This document shows positions 16,180 to 24,510 of a stretch of 64,000 nt of DNA, in pieces. The translations under genes and the position numbers were made by a program. Numbering within the stretch: position 1 is the stretch's first letter; each line of letters begins with the position of its first letter. A model generated the notes under the pieces. The model was not told the DNA's origin, did not search any database, and worked only from the letters and a program-made list of their open reading frames with translations. Origin of the DNA: Nitrososphaerota archaeon (GTDB lineage: Archaea > Thermoproteota > Nitrososphaeria > Nitrososphaerales > Gagatemarchaeaceae); assembly GCA_029785085.1 (NCBI GenBank), contig JAFMAI010000001.1, positions 112,677-176,676 of the forward strand. Reading direction: 5' to 3'.

Positions 16180-18009
16180 TTGAGCAGCCCGACATTGAGA
16201 ACGCGGGTAAACCGCGTCATTCAGCAAGGGTACCTCGCGAAGTGGGTAACGGTCGGCCTGCTGATAGGCGTCGTCGCCGGGGCTGGTGCGGTCGGCTTCT
16301 ACCTGGCCATCCAGGCAGTGAACAACTACCTCCTTGGCGGAATAACAGGGTTCTTCCCCCCCAACCCCGCGGGCGAAGGAGCAGCCCCGATATCGGTCCA
16401 CCCAGACTACCTGCTGATACCGGTGGCGACGGTGATAGGCGGGCTAGTCGCGGGGTTCCTTGTCTACCGCTTCGCCCCCGAGGCCGAAGGGCATGGGACG
16501 GACGAGGCCATAGCGGCCTTCCATCGACACGACGGGAATATCCGCAGGAGAATCCCGCTGGTCAAGGCACTGGCGTCGGCGTTCACGATAGGTTCTGGGG
16601 GGAGCGGAGGAAGGGAAGGTCCGACCGCCCAGATCGCTGCGGGCTTCGGCTCCTTCATCGGAGACATCCTGAAGCTACCCGTGAAAGATCGGCGCATCGC
16701 CGTAGCGGTCGGGATTGGAGCCGGAATTGGGGCCATCTTCAAGTCACCGTTCGGCGGTGCCATCCTGTCTGGGGAGATACTTTACAGCGGTGGAGACTTT
16801 GAAGTGGAGGCGCTAATCCCGTCATTTATCGCGTCCCCCATAGGGTATATCATATTCGCCTCCTACACCGGGTTCACCCCCATCTTCGGAAGCGGGCTCT
16901 CCTACTCATTCACAGAACCCAGGAACCTACTCATCTACGCGGCCCTCGGCATCGTATGCGGGCTCGTAGGAAGGCTGCACACTACTACGTTCTACTCCGT
17001 GAAGAGCCTCTTCGCAAGAATGCCCTTCACGAAGTATCTCAGGCCCGTGGTGGGCGCCGCGGTCGCCGGGGTAATCGGAATCTTCTTCCCACAGGTGCTG
17101 GGGCTGGGATACGGATTCCTTCAAATCCTGATCAACGGCAACAGCGTCAGCGGACTGGCGCTGGAGAACTTCACAAACCTGGCCATTCCGCTGTTTGCAT
17201 TCCTGGTGGCGGTCGTCTTCTTGAAGATCGTGGCCACCGCGTTCACGGTAGGATCTGGCGGCAGTGCGGGGGTGTTTGCGCCCTCTCTGGTGATAGGAGG
17301 GTTCGTGGGAGCCGCGTTCTGGATGGCAGTCAACACGCTCCTCCCCGGATGGATACCGATCCCGGCACCGCTGGTCGTAGTGGGAATGATGGCGCTATTC
17401 GGCGGGGTGGGACGCGTCCCCATAGCGGTGATGCTCATGGTGAGCGAGATGACGGGGTCCCTCAACCTCTTGGCTCCATCCATGGTCGCTGTGGTTGCGG
17501 CCTATTTCGTCACCACCCCCAGGTACACCATCTACAGGAGCCAGGTCTCCAAACGCTCCGACTCTCCCGCCCACCGAGGCGAGTATAACGTTCCGTTGCT
17601 CACCAAGATATTCGTCTCTGACGCCATGAACCAATCCGTGTTCACGCTCTCGCCCAGCGACTCGGTAGGCGCGGCGTACCAGGTGGTAGTCGGGAAGGGA
17701 TACAGAGGAATCCCCATCGTTGAAGGCGAGAAACTGGTGGGCATCGTGACGATGAGCGACCTGCTGAGGATACCGCGTGAAAGGATGGACACCACGCCAC
17801 TGAAGGAGGTGATGACCCAGAATGTCCTCGCCGCGCACATCGACGACACCGCACTCACAACCCTCGAGACTATGACCAACAATGGGATTGGCCGCCTCCC
17901 GGTGATTACTATAGAGTCGGGCAAGTTGGTCGGGATCATCACGAGGACTGACATCATAAGGGCGTATGAGAGGTCGCTGGATCTCCTTTCGAAGTCAGAC
18001 CCGACTTAG
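16180..18009 (+). CDS. ClC-family chloride channel/transporter with C-terminal CBS pair
   Basis: 609 residues: a ClC membrane domain of about 450 residues and two CBS domains (from about 470). Ion-pathway motifs are GHGTDEAI (104-111, replacing the bacterial GSGIP), GSGGSGGREGP with gating Glu146, and GSGGSAGVFAPS. In E. coli ClC a glutamate (E203) relays protons. The aligned position here, after Glu199 in GEILYSGG, is Ile200, which resembles channel-type ClCs. CBS pairs often bind adenine nucleotides. TTG 16180 is listed; TTG 16195 is possible and is about 29 bases after a TTTAG box. Confidence 0.9.
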   Translation: MSSPTLRTRVNRVIQQGYLAKWVTVGLLIGVVAGAGAVGFYLAIQAVNNYLLGGITGFFPPNPAGEGAAPISVHPDYLLIPVATVIGGLVAGFLVYRFAPEAEGHGTDEAIAAFHRHDGNIRRRIPLVKALASAFTIGSGGSGGREGPTAQIAAGFGSFIGDILKLPVKDRRIAVAVGIGAGIGAIFKSPFGGAILSGEILYSGGDFEVEALIPSFIASPIGYIIFASYTGFTPIFGSGLSYSFTEPRNLLIYAALGIVCGLVGRLHTTTFYSVKSLFARMPFTKYLRPVVGAAVAGVIGIFFPQVLGLGYGFLQILINGNSVSGLALENFTNLAIPLFAFLVAVVFLKIVATAFTVGSGGSAGVFAPSLVIGGFVGAAFWMAVNTLLPGWIPIPAPLVVVGMMALFGGVGRVPIAVMLMVSEMTGSLNLLAPSMVAVVAAYFVTTPRYTIYRSQVSKRSDSPAHRGEYNVPLLTKIFVSDAMNQSVFTLSPSDSVGAAYQVVVGKGYRGIPIVEGEKLVGIVTMSDLLRIPRERMDTTPLKEVMTQNVLAAHIDDTALTTLETMTNNGIGRLPVITIESGKLVGIITRTDIIRAYERSLDLLSKSDPT

Positions 18010-18033
18010 GCTGCGAAGGGACCCTTGCATGAG

Positions 18034-18176
18034 CGGGCCCGGTGGGATTCGAACCCATGGTCTCCGAGGCTGACGCCTCTTCAGCTCCGAAGGCTGACGC
18101 CTTAATCCGTGTTTGGGGCAACCATGGATATCCCTATCCACGTGCTTCCCCTCAGCGGAGTCTAGGCTACGGGCCC
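18034..18176 (-). tRNA. tRNA-Arg (TCG) with a D-loop intron and a variable-region insertion
   Basis: The acceptor is GGGCCCG (from 18176) with CGGGCCC and discriminator G at 18034. Joining bases up to 18159 with those from 18108 restores a normal D arm (GCCT-AGACTGGATTA-AGGC), so about 18109-18158 (50 nt) is an intron in the D loop. The anticodon arm is TCAGC-CTTCGGA-GCTGA with anticodon TCG (18088-18090). The T loop is TTCGAAT. Between anticodon stem and T stem there are 22 nt instead of about 5. The surplus of about 17 nt contains a near-copy of the 5' half of the anticodon arm (AGGCGTCAGCCTCGGAG). Exact splice points are not certain. No CCA is encoded. Confidence 0.85.
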
Positions 18177-18201
18177 ACAGGGGCGGGCCGACGCCAGCTA
18201 A

Positions 18202-19242
18202 TTAAGCCATGAAAGCGGCGATGCTCTCTTCGAATGGCGGCGCCACTAGACCCCTCTCGGTGATCATCGAGGTTACCAACTCCGGCGGGGTCATGTCAAA
18301 GGCAGGGTTCGAGACAGGGACCCCCTTTGGGGCTATCCTCCTGCCGCGGATCTGCACCACTTCCTCCGCCCCTCTCTCTTCTATTGTCACCTCGTCGTAG
18401 GTCCGCCCCAGGTCGAAGGTAGACCGGGGGGCGGCCGGGTGGAATGGTATCCCGTGCGTATGGGCCAACACGGCCTCCTGGTAGGTCCCGATCTTGTTGA
18501 AGACGTATCCGTCCTTGGTTATCCGGTCCGCCCCCACCACGACCCTGTCGACCCTGCCCAGGCTCATCATGTAACCGACGGCGGTATCAGAAATCAGGGT
18601 GCACGGTATGCCGTCGTGAGCCAATTCGAAGGCGGTCAGCCTCGCCCCCTGAAGAGCAGGCCTGGTCTCGGGGACCAGGACCTTGACAAGCTTCCCCTGC
18701 TCCACGGCAGCCCTGACCACCCCCAGGGCGGTCCCATAGCCGACGGTCGCCAGCGACCCGGCGTTGCACTGTGTGAGCACTGTATCCCCGTCTTTTATGA
18801 GGTCCGCGCCGGCCCTTCCTAACTTCCTGTTCACCTCCACGTCCTCGTCTTCCATGCGCTTCGCCTCTGACTCAACCTCTTCCTTCGCGCGCTTCACCGA
18901 AGGCGAGGATCTGGCCTTCGCCAGAATCCTGTCGATCCCCCAGAAGAGGTTTACCGCCGTAGGCCTGGTAGAACGAAGCATCGAGGCGCTTGTCTCCAGG
19001 TCGCGGACGAGCCCTGAGATATTCGTAGCCTTGGACCTTCGTGCGGCCAGTGCGACCCCCATCGCTGCGGCAACCCCAATCGCCGGTGCGCCGCGGACCA
19101 CCATCGTTCTGATGGCAGCGGCTACCTGCTCCGGGGCGGTGTAGACCACGTAGGACAGCCTGTTAGGGAGGGCAGTCTGGTCTATCATCTTCACGCGCCC
19201 ATCCTCCCACGTCACGGTTCGGAGCGAAAAGAAGTCTGCCAT
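18202..19242 (-). CDS. mtnA: Methylthioribose-1-phosphate isomerase
   Basis: eIF2B-like family member that converts 5-methylthioribose-1-phosphate to methylthioribulose-1-phosphate in methionine salvage. From ATG 19242 (346 residues) the catalytic pair falls at Cys159 in QCNAGSLATVG and Asp239 in VVGADRI. These positions are nearly identical to those of characterised MtnA (Cys160/Asp240). RGAPAIGVAAAMG forms the phosphate-binding region. The frame stays open upstream to a start at 19293, but the extra 17 residues are not family-like, and TTTAG lies about 25 bases before ATG 19242. Ribose-1,5-bisphosphate isomerase is a related alternative. Confidence 0.88.
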   Translation of the reverse strand: MADFFSLRTVTWEDGRVKMIDQTALPNRLSYVVYTAPEQVAAAIRTMVVRGAPAIGVAAAMGVALAARRSKATNISGLVRDLETSASMLRSTRPTAVNLFWGIDRILAKARSSPSVKRAKEEVESEAKRMEDEDVEVNRKLGRAGADLIKDGDTVLTQCNAGSLATVGYGTALGVVRAAVEQGKLVKVLVPETRPALQGARLTAFELAHDGIPCTLISDTAVGYMMSLGRVDRVVVGADRITKDGYVFNKIGTYQEAVLAHTHGIPFHPAAPRSTFDLGRTYDEVTIEERGAEEVVQIRGRRIAPKGVPVSNPAFDMTPPELVTSMITERGLVAPPFEESIAAFMA

Positions 19243-19331
19243 GATGACGAACTCATCGGAGCCCGCTAAAGGGTTTCCGGAGCCGCGGCCCAATCACCTT
19301 CAAATAGAGTCGGTGGAGCGTCCGGCACCGG

Positions 19332-19874
19332 ATGCAAGAAGCGGAATCAGAAGGAGAAGCCAAGCCGTACAACGCTCTCCTTGAGGGCGGAATGGTGAAA
19401 ATCACCGACAGTGAGCGGTTCGGGGAGCTCGAGGAGTCTGGGTACGGCACGCGAGAGGGACGCCGTCTGTCGCTACGCGACTACGAGGCGCTATACCTCC
19501 TCTACGCCGGAAAGTTGGAGGCGACCGAGTCAGGGAAGAAGGTGAGTTTCGACAGGCTCGCAGAGCTCTCCCAGAGCAGAGCTGGCGACTCCTGGACGAA
19601 ATTCATCATCTACAGGGATTTGAGGAGCAGGGGGTATGTTGTGAGGGAGGGTTTCGGGTTCGGGACGGACCTCCGGGTGTACGAGCGCGGAGACTACCCC
19701 AAAAAGCCCGCAAAGTACGTGGTGTTCGCCCTGGACGAGGGCATCGAGAAGGACATGTCAGAGCTCCAGAAGTCGGTGAAGGAGATGGCAAAGATGGGGA
19801 AGGAGGCAATCATTGCTGTGATTGAAAGGCGTGGCGAGGTGATCTACTACAAGGTCAGCAAGGCCAGGTTCTGA
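19332..19874 (+). CDS. endA: tRNA-splicing endonuclease subunit EndA, lacking the catalytic histidine
   Basis: 180 residues with the EndA fold: an N-terminal alpha/beta domain, then the nuclease domain with FGTDLRVYERG (catalytic-type Tyr117) and MGKEAIIAVIERRGEVIYYKV (Lys157). In EndA the triad is Tyr-His-Lys, with His about ten residues after the Tyr, in a sequence like HSKYLV. Here that stretch is PKKPAKYVV, and the whole protein contains no histidine at all. It is probably the structural half of a two-subunit (alpha-beta)2 enzyme, or a divergent nuclease. First gene of an endA-ubiA-rfcL run; TATA-like CAAATAGA lies about 29 bases before the ATG. Confidence 0.85.
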   Translation: MQEAESEGEAKPYNALLEGGMVKITDSERFGELEESGYGTREGRRLSLRDYEALYLLYAGKLEATESGKKVSFDRLAELSQSRAGDSWTKFIIYRDLRSRGYVVREGFGFGTDLRVYERGDYPKKPAKYVVFALDEGIEKDMSELQKSVKEMAKMGKEAIIAVIERRGEVIYYKVSKARF

Positions 19875-19878
19875 TGCG

Positions 19879-20724
19879 ATGAAACCCGCTGGAGCAATCA
19901 AGCTCATCAGGCCTGTTAACTGTGCCATGATCGGCTTTGCGGTGATAGTCGGCGCGTTCGTCTCCAAACCTGCGTCGATCCTCCCGGCTCAGCTTGCCCT
20001 CGGGTTCCTGACTGGCTTCTTCATCTGCGCCTATTCCATGGTGGTCAACGACGTTTACGACATCGAAGTAGACAGAATCAACAGGAGCGATAGACCCATA
20101 CCAAGCGGGAGCGTGTCGTTACGCGAAGCGAGCAGGATTTCGGCGGTCACCCTAGCCGCTGGATTGGCCTGTGCGGTCTTGTCTCTCGATTTCCTCGCGG
20201 TGCTTGTAGCCGCCGCCTACGCGTTCCTCTCATGGCTATACAACAGCCGAGGGAAGAAGGCGGGCTTGTGGGGGAACCTGATTGTGGCTTCGTCTCTGGC
20301 GATTCCGTTCGTCTACGGCGGAGCGGTCGCGCGAGGGTCGCTACTCGATTCGCTCCTCCTCATGATGGCTTTCACAGCCTTCTTCTCGGGGGCAGGGAGG
20401 GAAGTGGTGAAGGCCATGGCCGACGTCGAAGGGGACGCCAAGAGGAACGTGAATTCCGTGGCAAGGAAACAGGGGCTGGTGCCGGCATCCCGGGTGGGCG
20501 CCCTCTTCTTTCTCCTGGCGGTCATCGCCAGCTGGTTGCCGCTCCTTACCGGCTTGGCAAATGAAGTGTACACCGTCGGAGTGGTCGTCCCGGACGCCAT
20601 GTTCGTCTACCTGGCGGCATCTATAGTCTACAGCCACAGCCCGTCCAGCGCGCTGCGCGTGAAGGACATCGCCCTGGCCGGGATGACCGTCGGGTTGATA
20701 GTCTTCATCGGGGGTGCGCTCTGA
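19879..20724 (+). CDS. UbiA-type prenyltransferase, probable digeranylgeranylglyceryl phosphate synthase
   Basis: 281 residues with about eight membrane segments. The first Asp-rich motif is NDVYDIEVD (57-65) and the second is DVEGD in the cytoplasmic loop after helix 5. In archaea such proteins add the second geranylgeranyl chain to geranylgeranylglyceryl phosphate, a core step of ether-lipid synthesis. The gene begins 4 bases after endA, and the next gene (rfcL) starts inside its last codons. Other UbiA functions (quinone or heme side chains) cannot be excluded by sequence alone. Confidence 0.82.
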   Translation: MKPAGAIKLIRPVNCAMIGFAVIVGAFVSKPASILPAQLALGFLTGFFICAYSMVVNDVYDIEVDRINRSDRPIPSGSVSLREASRISAVTLAAGLACAVLSLDFLAVLVAAAYAFLSWLYNSRGKKAGLWGNLIVASSLAIPFVYGGAVARGSLLDSLLLMMAFTAFFSGAGREVVKAMADVEGDAKRNVNSVARKQGLVPASRVGALFFLLAVIASWLPLLTGLANEVYTVGVVVPDAMFVYLAASIVYSHSPSSALRVKDIALAGMTVGLIVFIGGAL

Positions 20725-21901
20725 TACGTGGTCTGAGAAACACAGGCCCAGACGCCTAGAGGAGATGGTAGGCAATGATGAAGCAAGGGCCAAGCTCATG
20801 CTTTGGCTCAAGAAGTGGAAGCCTGGAGGGAAAGCCGCGCTGCTGGTCGGCCCTCCGGGGACGGGGAAGACCACGAGTGTCCACCTTGTAGCAGAGAAGC
20901 TCGGGTTCCAGCTGGTAGAGCTGAACGCCAGCGACGCCCGCACGAAGGACAAGCTAGCCAAGAAGATCGGCGAGGCGATGGCGAGCTCCAACCTGTTCGG
21001 CGGACATACAGCGGTGTTCCTTGACGAGGTGGACGGCCTCTCTGGGAGGTCTGACTATGGGGCGATCGACTTCATCAAGGATGCGGTCAAGATGAGCGAG
21101 GCGCCTGTTTTCATGGCAGCCAACGACCCCGACTCAGACGAGGTGAGGAAGCTTGGGAGTGCCGCCACGAAGATAGAGTTCAGGAGGCCAGACGACCAGG
21201 CTGTCCTGGAGAGGCTGCGGGCGGTCTCAAGTGAAGAGGGGCTCCGGGTGGGAGACGTTGAGATGGCCAAGATAGCGAGGGCGGCGAACGGCGACCTCAG
21301 GGCCGCGATGAACTTCCTGCAGTCTGGGATGCCGGCACAGAAGGACGAAGAGCTGACGGCTTCGGAGTCGGTTAATGCGTTCTTTGACGCAGTAAGCGAG
21401 AGCGCCGCTCTCAGAGCCCTCCGGGCGTATCCGGGCCAGCCCAGGGAGAAGCTGCGCGACCTGTTTACGGCCGTGACTAGGTCCAGGGTCCACGAAGAGC
21501 GGAAGGCGGCGGCGCTCGAGGTCCTTTCAAGGGCCGATGTGGTCATGGGGAGGATGCTGCACGGGAAAGACTGGAGGCTCCTGAGGTATCTCGACCCAAT
21601 GCTGGCATCGGAGTTCTGGAAGGCCCTGGGTGATGGAGGGCTGCGGTATACCCTCGACTCGGTACCTTGGCCCCTGCAGCTCCGGATATGGAACGACTCG
21701 AAGAAGTTGAAGGGAATAGCCCTGCTCGCGGGGAAGCGGCTGGGGACGAGCCAGAGAGGGTTTCTGGTCCAGGACATGCCCTTTGTCCTGTTGCTCTGCG
21801 CCGACAGGGGTTTCAGGGAGGGACTGGTCAGGAGCCTCGAGTTGGATGAGAGCTACGACGCATTGCTGGCCAAGGAAGCGACGAGACAGCCCGGGCGCTA
21901 G
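20714..21901 (+). CDS. rfcL: Replication factor C large subunit
   Basis: 395 residues. The RFC box is WSEKHRPRRLEEMVGNDEA, Walker A is GPPGTGKT (46-53), Walker B is FLDEVDGL (about 98-105) and the collar domain is C-terminal. Large subunits have no SRC arginine-finger motif, and none is seen here. The N-terminal residues MRSDT are probably dispensable. GTG 20714 overlaps ubiA by 11 bases. The end lacks the PCNA-binding tail with a PIP box that many euryarchaeal RfcL proteins carry. It converges with a small regulator gene, overlapping by 4 bases. Confidence 0.93.
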   Translation: MRSDTWSEKHRPRRLEEMVGNDEARAKLMLWLKKWKPGGKAALLVGPPGTGKTTSVHLVAEKLGFQLVELNASDARTKDKLAKKIGEAMASSNLFGGHTAVFLDEVDGLSGRSDYGAIDFIKDAVKMSEAPVFMAANDPDSDEVRKLGSAATKIEFRRPDDQAVLERLRAVSSEEGLRVGDVEMAKIARAANGDLRAAMNFLQSGMPAQKDEELTASESVNAFFDAVSESAALRALRAYPGQPREKLRDLFTAVTRSRVHEERKAAALEVLSRADVVMGRMLHGKDWRLLRYLDPMLASEFWKALGDGGLRYTLDSVPWPLQLRIWNDSKKLKGIALLAGKRLGTSQRGFLVQDMPFVLLLCADRGFREGLVRSLELDESYDALLAKEATRQPGR

Positions 21902-22149
21902 CTGAACGGGAGCGACTCGGCTGACCCGCCGACGTCCTTCCAGTCGGCGTAGAATCTGGAGAGGGCGCCAGCCAGGGGGCTGGCTGCGTCGACTCTGAAT
22001 ATCCTTATCCTGTTGAAGCGCTTCTCTGTGAGTATCCCGGACCTAGTGAGGAATTCGAGGTGGCGGGAGGCTGAGCCGTGTGATAGCCCTGACCTCCGGG
22101 TTATCTCCGAGATGTTCAGTTCCCCCGCCTCGAGCATTATCGTGAGCAC
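21898..22149 (-). CDS. ArsR/MarR-like winged-helix DNA-binding protein
   Basis: 83 residues from GTG 22149, with a clear winged helix: ELNISEITRRSGLSHGSASRHLEFLTRSGIL, then a wing with RFNRIRIFRVD. The frame continues upstream as TFELETLLSSYGRTKVLTIML, which looks like the missing first helix, but offers no ATG, GTG or TTG before overlapping the end of orc1. A CTG inside that stretch is the only near-start. Immediate position after orc1/cdc6 suggests co-transcription and possibly control of replication initiation (inference). Confidence 0.75.
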   Translation of the reverse strand: MLTIMLEAGELNISEITRRSGLSHGSASRHLEFLTRSGILTEKRFNRIRIFRVDAASPLAGALSRFYADWKDVGGSAESLPFS

Positions 22150-22180
22150 CTTGGTCCTGCCGTAGGAAGACAGGAGCGTC

Positions 22181-23356
22181 TCAAGCTCGAACGTCTGCGA
22201 GCATCCCCTTCTCGAGCTCTCCCATCAGCTCCTTGGCCGAGACCAGAGACAACCCAATCATGGTCGTCCTCCCCCTCACCCCTTTCCCTGAGAGCTGCGC
22301 CTCGATGATTCCTTTCCTCGACAGCTCGTTGACGTCGCTCCACACCTGAGTATGGTGGTACGCGGTCACATTCCGGGCCTCGCAGAGCGCAGAATAGCTC
22401 TTCTCCACCTCCCCTATAGTGACATAGGTCGAACCCCCATTCTTCAGCAGCGAAGAGATGGCCATGAGCAGCAGCTTCTGGTGGGTGGTCAGATAGGACA
22501 ACTCCTCCTTTCTCAGTTGTGGCGGGAGCGAAGCCTTGGCAGACCTCACGTGCTCAGGCAGCACGCGGGGTGACCCTGAGTCGTCGGCCAACTTTCCCGA
22601 GCGCCAGACCAGATCCAGCGCGTAGCGGGCATCCCCGTATGTCCCCGCTATGTCTGCGGCCAGTTGGATGATATCATCGTCAATGGAGCCGTCACTGAAC
22701 GCCTCGCTGCGCGAGTTCAGGATGTCGGCGAGCTGCTCTGATGGGTAGCTGTCGAGGGCTATCTCGTTCCATTGAAGGGAGCTCAACGTACTCAGGTCCA
22801 CCTTCTTGAGGTAGTCCGTCGTCTTCGATATGAGCAGCGATGAGAGGACCTGGGCCCCTGGTGACATCTCTCTAAGCCTGGTTATGGTGTAGAGCGACGC
22901 AGGATCAGACAGCACGAGCGAGTCAACCTCATCGAAGGCTATGACGAGGTGTATCCTGTTGCTCCTCAGCTCCTCGACCAACGCGGCGAGGAGCTCTTCG
23001 AAGCTGTAGCCTCGGGTGGGATAGTTCTGTCCCAGCGACTTCAGCGCCTTCACCATTATGGCCTGTAGGGTCCTGTCTATCCTGCAGTTGACGTGAACGG
23101 CCTTCACCAGGTTCCCATGGAGCGCTGCCTTCCTCGGGAGCGACTCTAGCAGTAGTTTCTTAGCCAGCATGGTCTTGCCTGCCCCCACTGGCCCAGTTAT
23201 CATGACGGTCTGGCTGGCCTTGGAGGCGTTCTGCGCGACACCCTGGAAGTAGAGCTCGAGCTTCTTCAGCTGTGCCTCACGGTGAGGTATCTGGTGCGGG
23301 AGGTATTCCTGGAGGAGGATGGCTTCGTCTCTGAAGACCGAGCGCGGGAGCGTCAT
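22181..23356 (-). CDS. Orc1/Cdc6 replication initiator
   Basis: AAA+ origin-binding protein of 391 residues. Walker A is GPVGAGKT (55-62), Walker B is IAFDEVDSL (about 140), sensor 1 is SLLISKT and sensor 2 is GDARYALDLVW. A C-terminal winged helix (about 300-390, with TTHQKLLLMAI and VWSDVNELSRKGII) would bind origin boxes. A minus-strand TATA box, TTATAAG, at about 23384-23390 lies 28-30 bases before ATG 23356, so the message is probably leaderless. Origin-like repeats lie directly upstream. Archaeal initiators usually act at the origin next to their own gene. Confidence 0.93.
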   Translation of the reverse strand: MTLPRSVFRDEAILLQEYLPHQIPHREAQLKKLELYFQGVAQNASKASQTVMITGPVGAGKTMLAKKLLLESLPRKAALHGNLVKAVHVNCRIDRTLQAIMVKALKSLGQNYPTRGYSFEELLAALVEELRSNRIHLVIAFDEVDSLVLSDPASLYTITRLREMSPGAQVLSSLLISKTTDYLKKVDLSTLSSLQWNEIALDSYPSEQLADILNSRSEAFSDGSIDDDIIQLAADIAGTYGDARYALDLVWRSGKLADDSGSPRVLPEHVRSAKASLPPQLRKEELSYLTTHQKLLLMAISSLLKNGGSTYVTIGEVEKSYSALCEARNVTAYHHTQVWSDVNELSRKGIIEAQLSGKGVRGRTTMIGLSLVSAKELMGELEKGMLADVRA

Positions 23357-23469
23357 GAGCGTTGCAAGATTCCCCTAATTTCTCTTATAACCTTAGTCGT
23401 GCGCTCAGTGGAACGAAAGATAGAGGGTTCGCCGAAAGTGTTCTGACAAAGTGGAAATAAGCCCGAAGG
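23357..23469. other. Candidate replication origin with two ORB-like boxes
   Basis: The 113-base gap upstream of orc1/cdc6 holds two same-direction sequences resembling archaeal origin recognition boxes: CAGTGGAACGAAA followed by a G-rich end (23406-23427), and AAAGTGGAAATAA followed by GAAGGG (23449-23470). The known core is CAGTGGAAAC followed by purines and a G run. The gap also holds the orc1 TATA box (TTATAAG on the minus strand). It is short, and no clear long AT-rich unwinding tract is present. Similarity was judged by eye only. Confidence 0.45.
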
Positions 23470-24510
23470 GTGGCCGAGGCGTTGAAGGCAGTCAGGTTCC
23501 ACAGCCATGGCGGCCCGGAGGTGCTGAGGTACGAGGACGCCCCAGACCCAGCCCCGAACGCGGATGAAGCGCTGGTGAGGGTGAAGGCGTGCGCGCTGAA
23601 CCATCTGGACATATGGGCAAGGAATGGGCTGCCAAACGTCGTCATCCCGCTGCCGCACATATCTGGGAGCGACATATCAGGGGTCGTGGAGCGGGTCCCT
23701 GCCGAAGAGAAGGAGTTCGCGGCCGGGGATGAGGTCATAGTCAACCCCGGGATCGGATGCGGGCGCTGCGACAGATGCCTTTCGGGGAGGGATGACCAGT
23801 GCAAAGACTACACCATAATCGGATACGGCGTGGACGGAGGATACGCGGAATTGGTGAGAGTCAGGAGGACCCACCTGATCAGGAAGCCGGAACAGATGTC
23901 GTTCGAAGAGGCCGCTTCATTCCCGCTGGTGTTCGAAACCGCATATCACATGTTAGTAACCAAGGCGAGGGTGACCCCAGGGGACGTCGTCCTCATCCTC
24001 GGCGCAAACTCTGGCGTGGGTTCGGCGGCCGTCCAGGTAGCAAAGCTCTTCGGCGCTAAGGTCATCGCGACGGCCGGGGACCGGGAGAAGGCGGAGAAGG
24101 CGCGCATCCTCGGCGCTGACGAGGTGATAGACCACTACTCCCAGGACGTCCTAGCTGAGACCAGGCGCCTTACAGACAAGAGAGGGGTTGACGTTGTGAT
24201 TGAGCACGTCGGGAAGTCGACGTGGCAGGGGAGCGTGAAGGCGCTCGCGAAGGGGGGGCGACTGGTCACCTGTGGGGCGACCACGGGAGCGGAGGTGACC
24301 ACGGACCTCAGGTTCGTCTACAATAGGGAACTGACCATCTACGGGAGTTTCATGGCAGGGATGGGGGAGCTGTTGGAGGTGGTTGACCTACTCAAGGCCG
24401 GGAGGCTGAAGACGGTGGTGGACTCGGTGTTTCCCCTTGCCGAGGCGAGTGCAGCCCAGGCCAGGATGGAGTCGAGCAGGCACTTCGGAAAGATAGTCCT
24501 GAAGGTCTAG
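23470..24510 (+). CDS. Zinc-containing MDR-family oxidoreductase (alcohol dehydrogenase / quinone or enoyl reductase type)
   Basis: 346 residues, medium-chain dehydrogenase/reductase. A structural zinc site is formed by Cys97, Cys100, Cys103 and Cys111 (GCGRCDRC...C). The nucleotide loop is GANSGVGSAAVQ near 172-183. The position that binds catalytic zinc in alcohol dehydrogenases is CALNHLDIWARNG here, without the usual CGTD motif, so it may act without catalytic zinc, like quinone oxidoreductases or acryloyl-CoA reductases. GTG 23470 abuts the second origin-like box. The substrate cannot be deduced. Confidence 0.8.
   Translation: MAEALKAVRFHSHGGPEVLRYEDAPDPAPNADEALVRVKACALNHLDIWARNGLPNVVIPLPHISGSDISGVVERVPAEEKEFAAGDEVIVNPGIGCGRCDRCLSGRDDQCKDYTIIGYGVDGGYAELVRVRRTHLIRKPEQMSFEEAASFPLVFETAYHMLVTKARVTPGDVVLILGANSGVGSAAVQVAKLFGAKVIATAGDREKAEKARILGADEVIDHYSQDVLAETRRLTDKRGVDVVIEHVGKSTWQGSVKALAKGGRLVTCGATTGAEVTTDLRFVYNRELTIYGSFMAGMGELLEVVDLLKAGRLKTVVDSVFPLAEASAAQARMESSRHFGKIVLKV

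Noticed and set aside
19243-19293. Upstream extension of mtnA by 17 residues
   Set aside because: The extra residues are not family-like, and the TTTAG promoter element falls within them.
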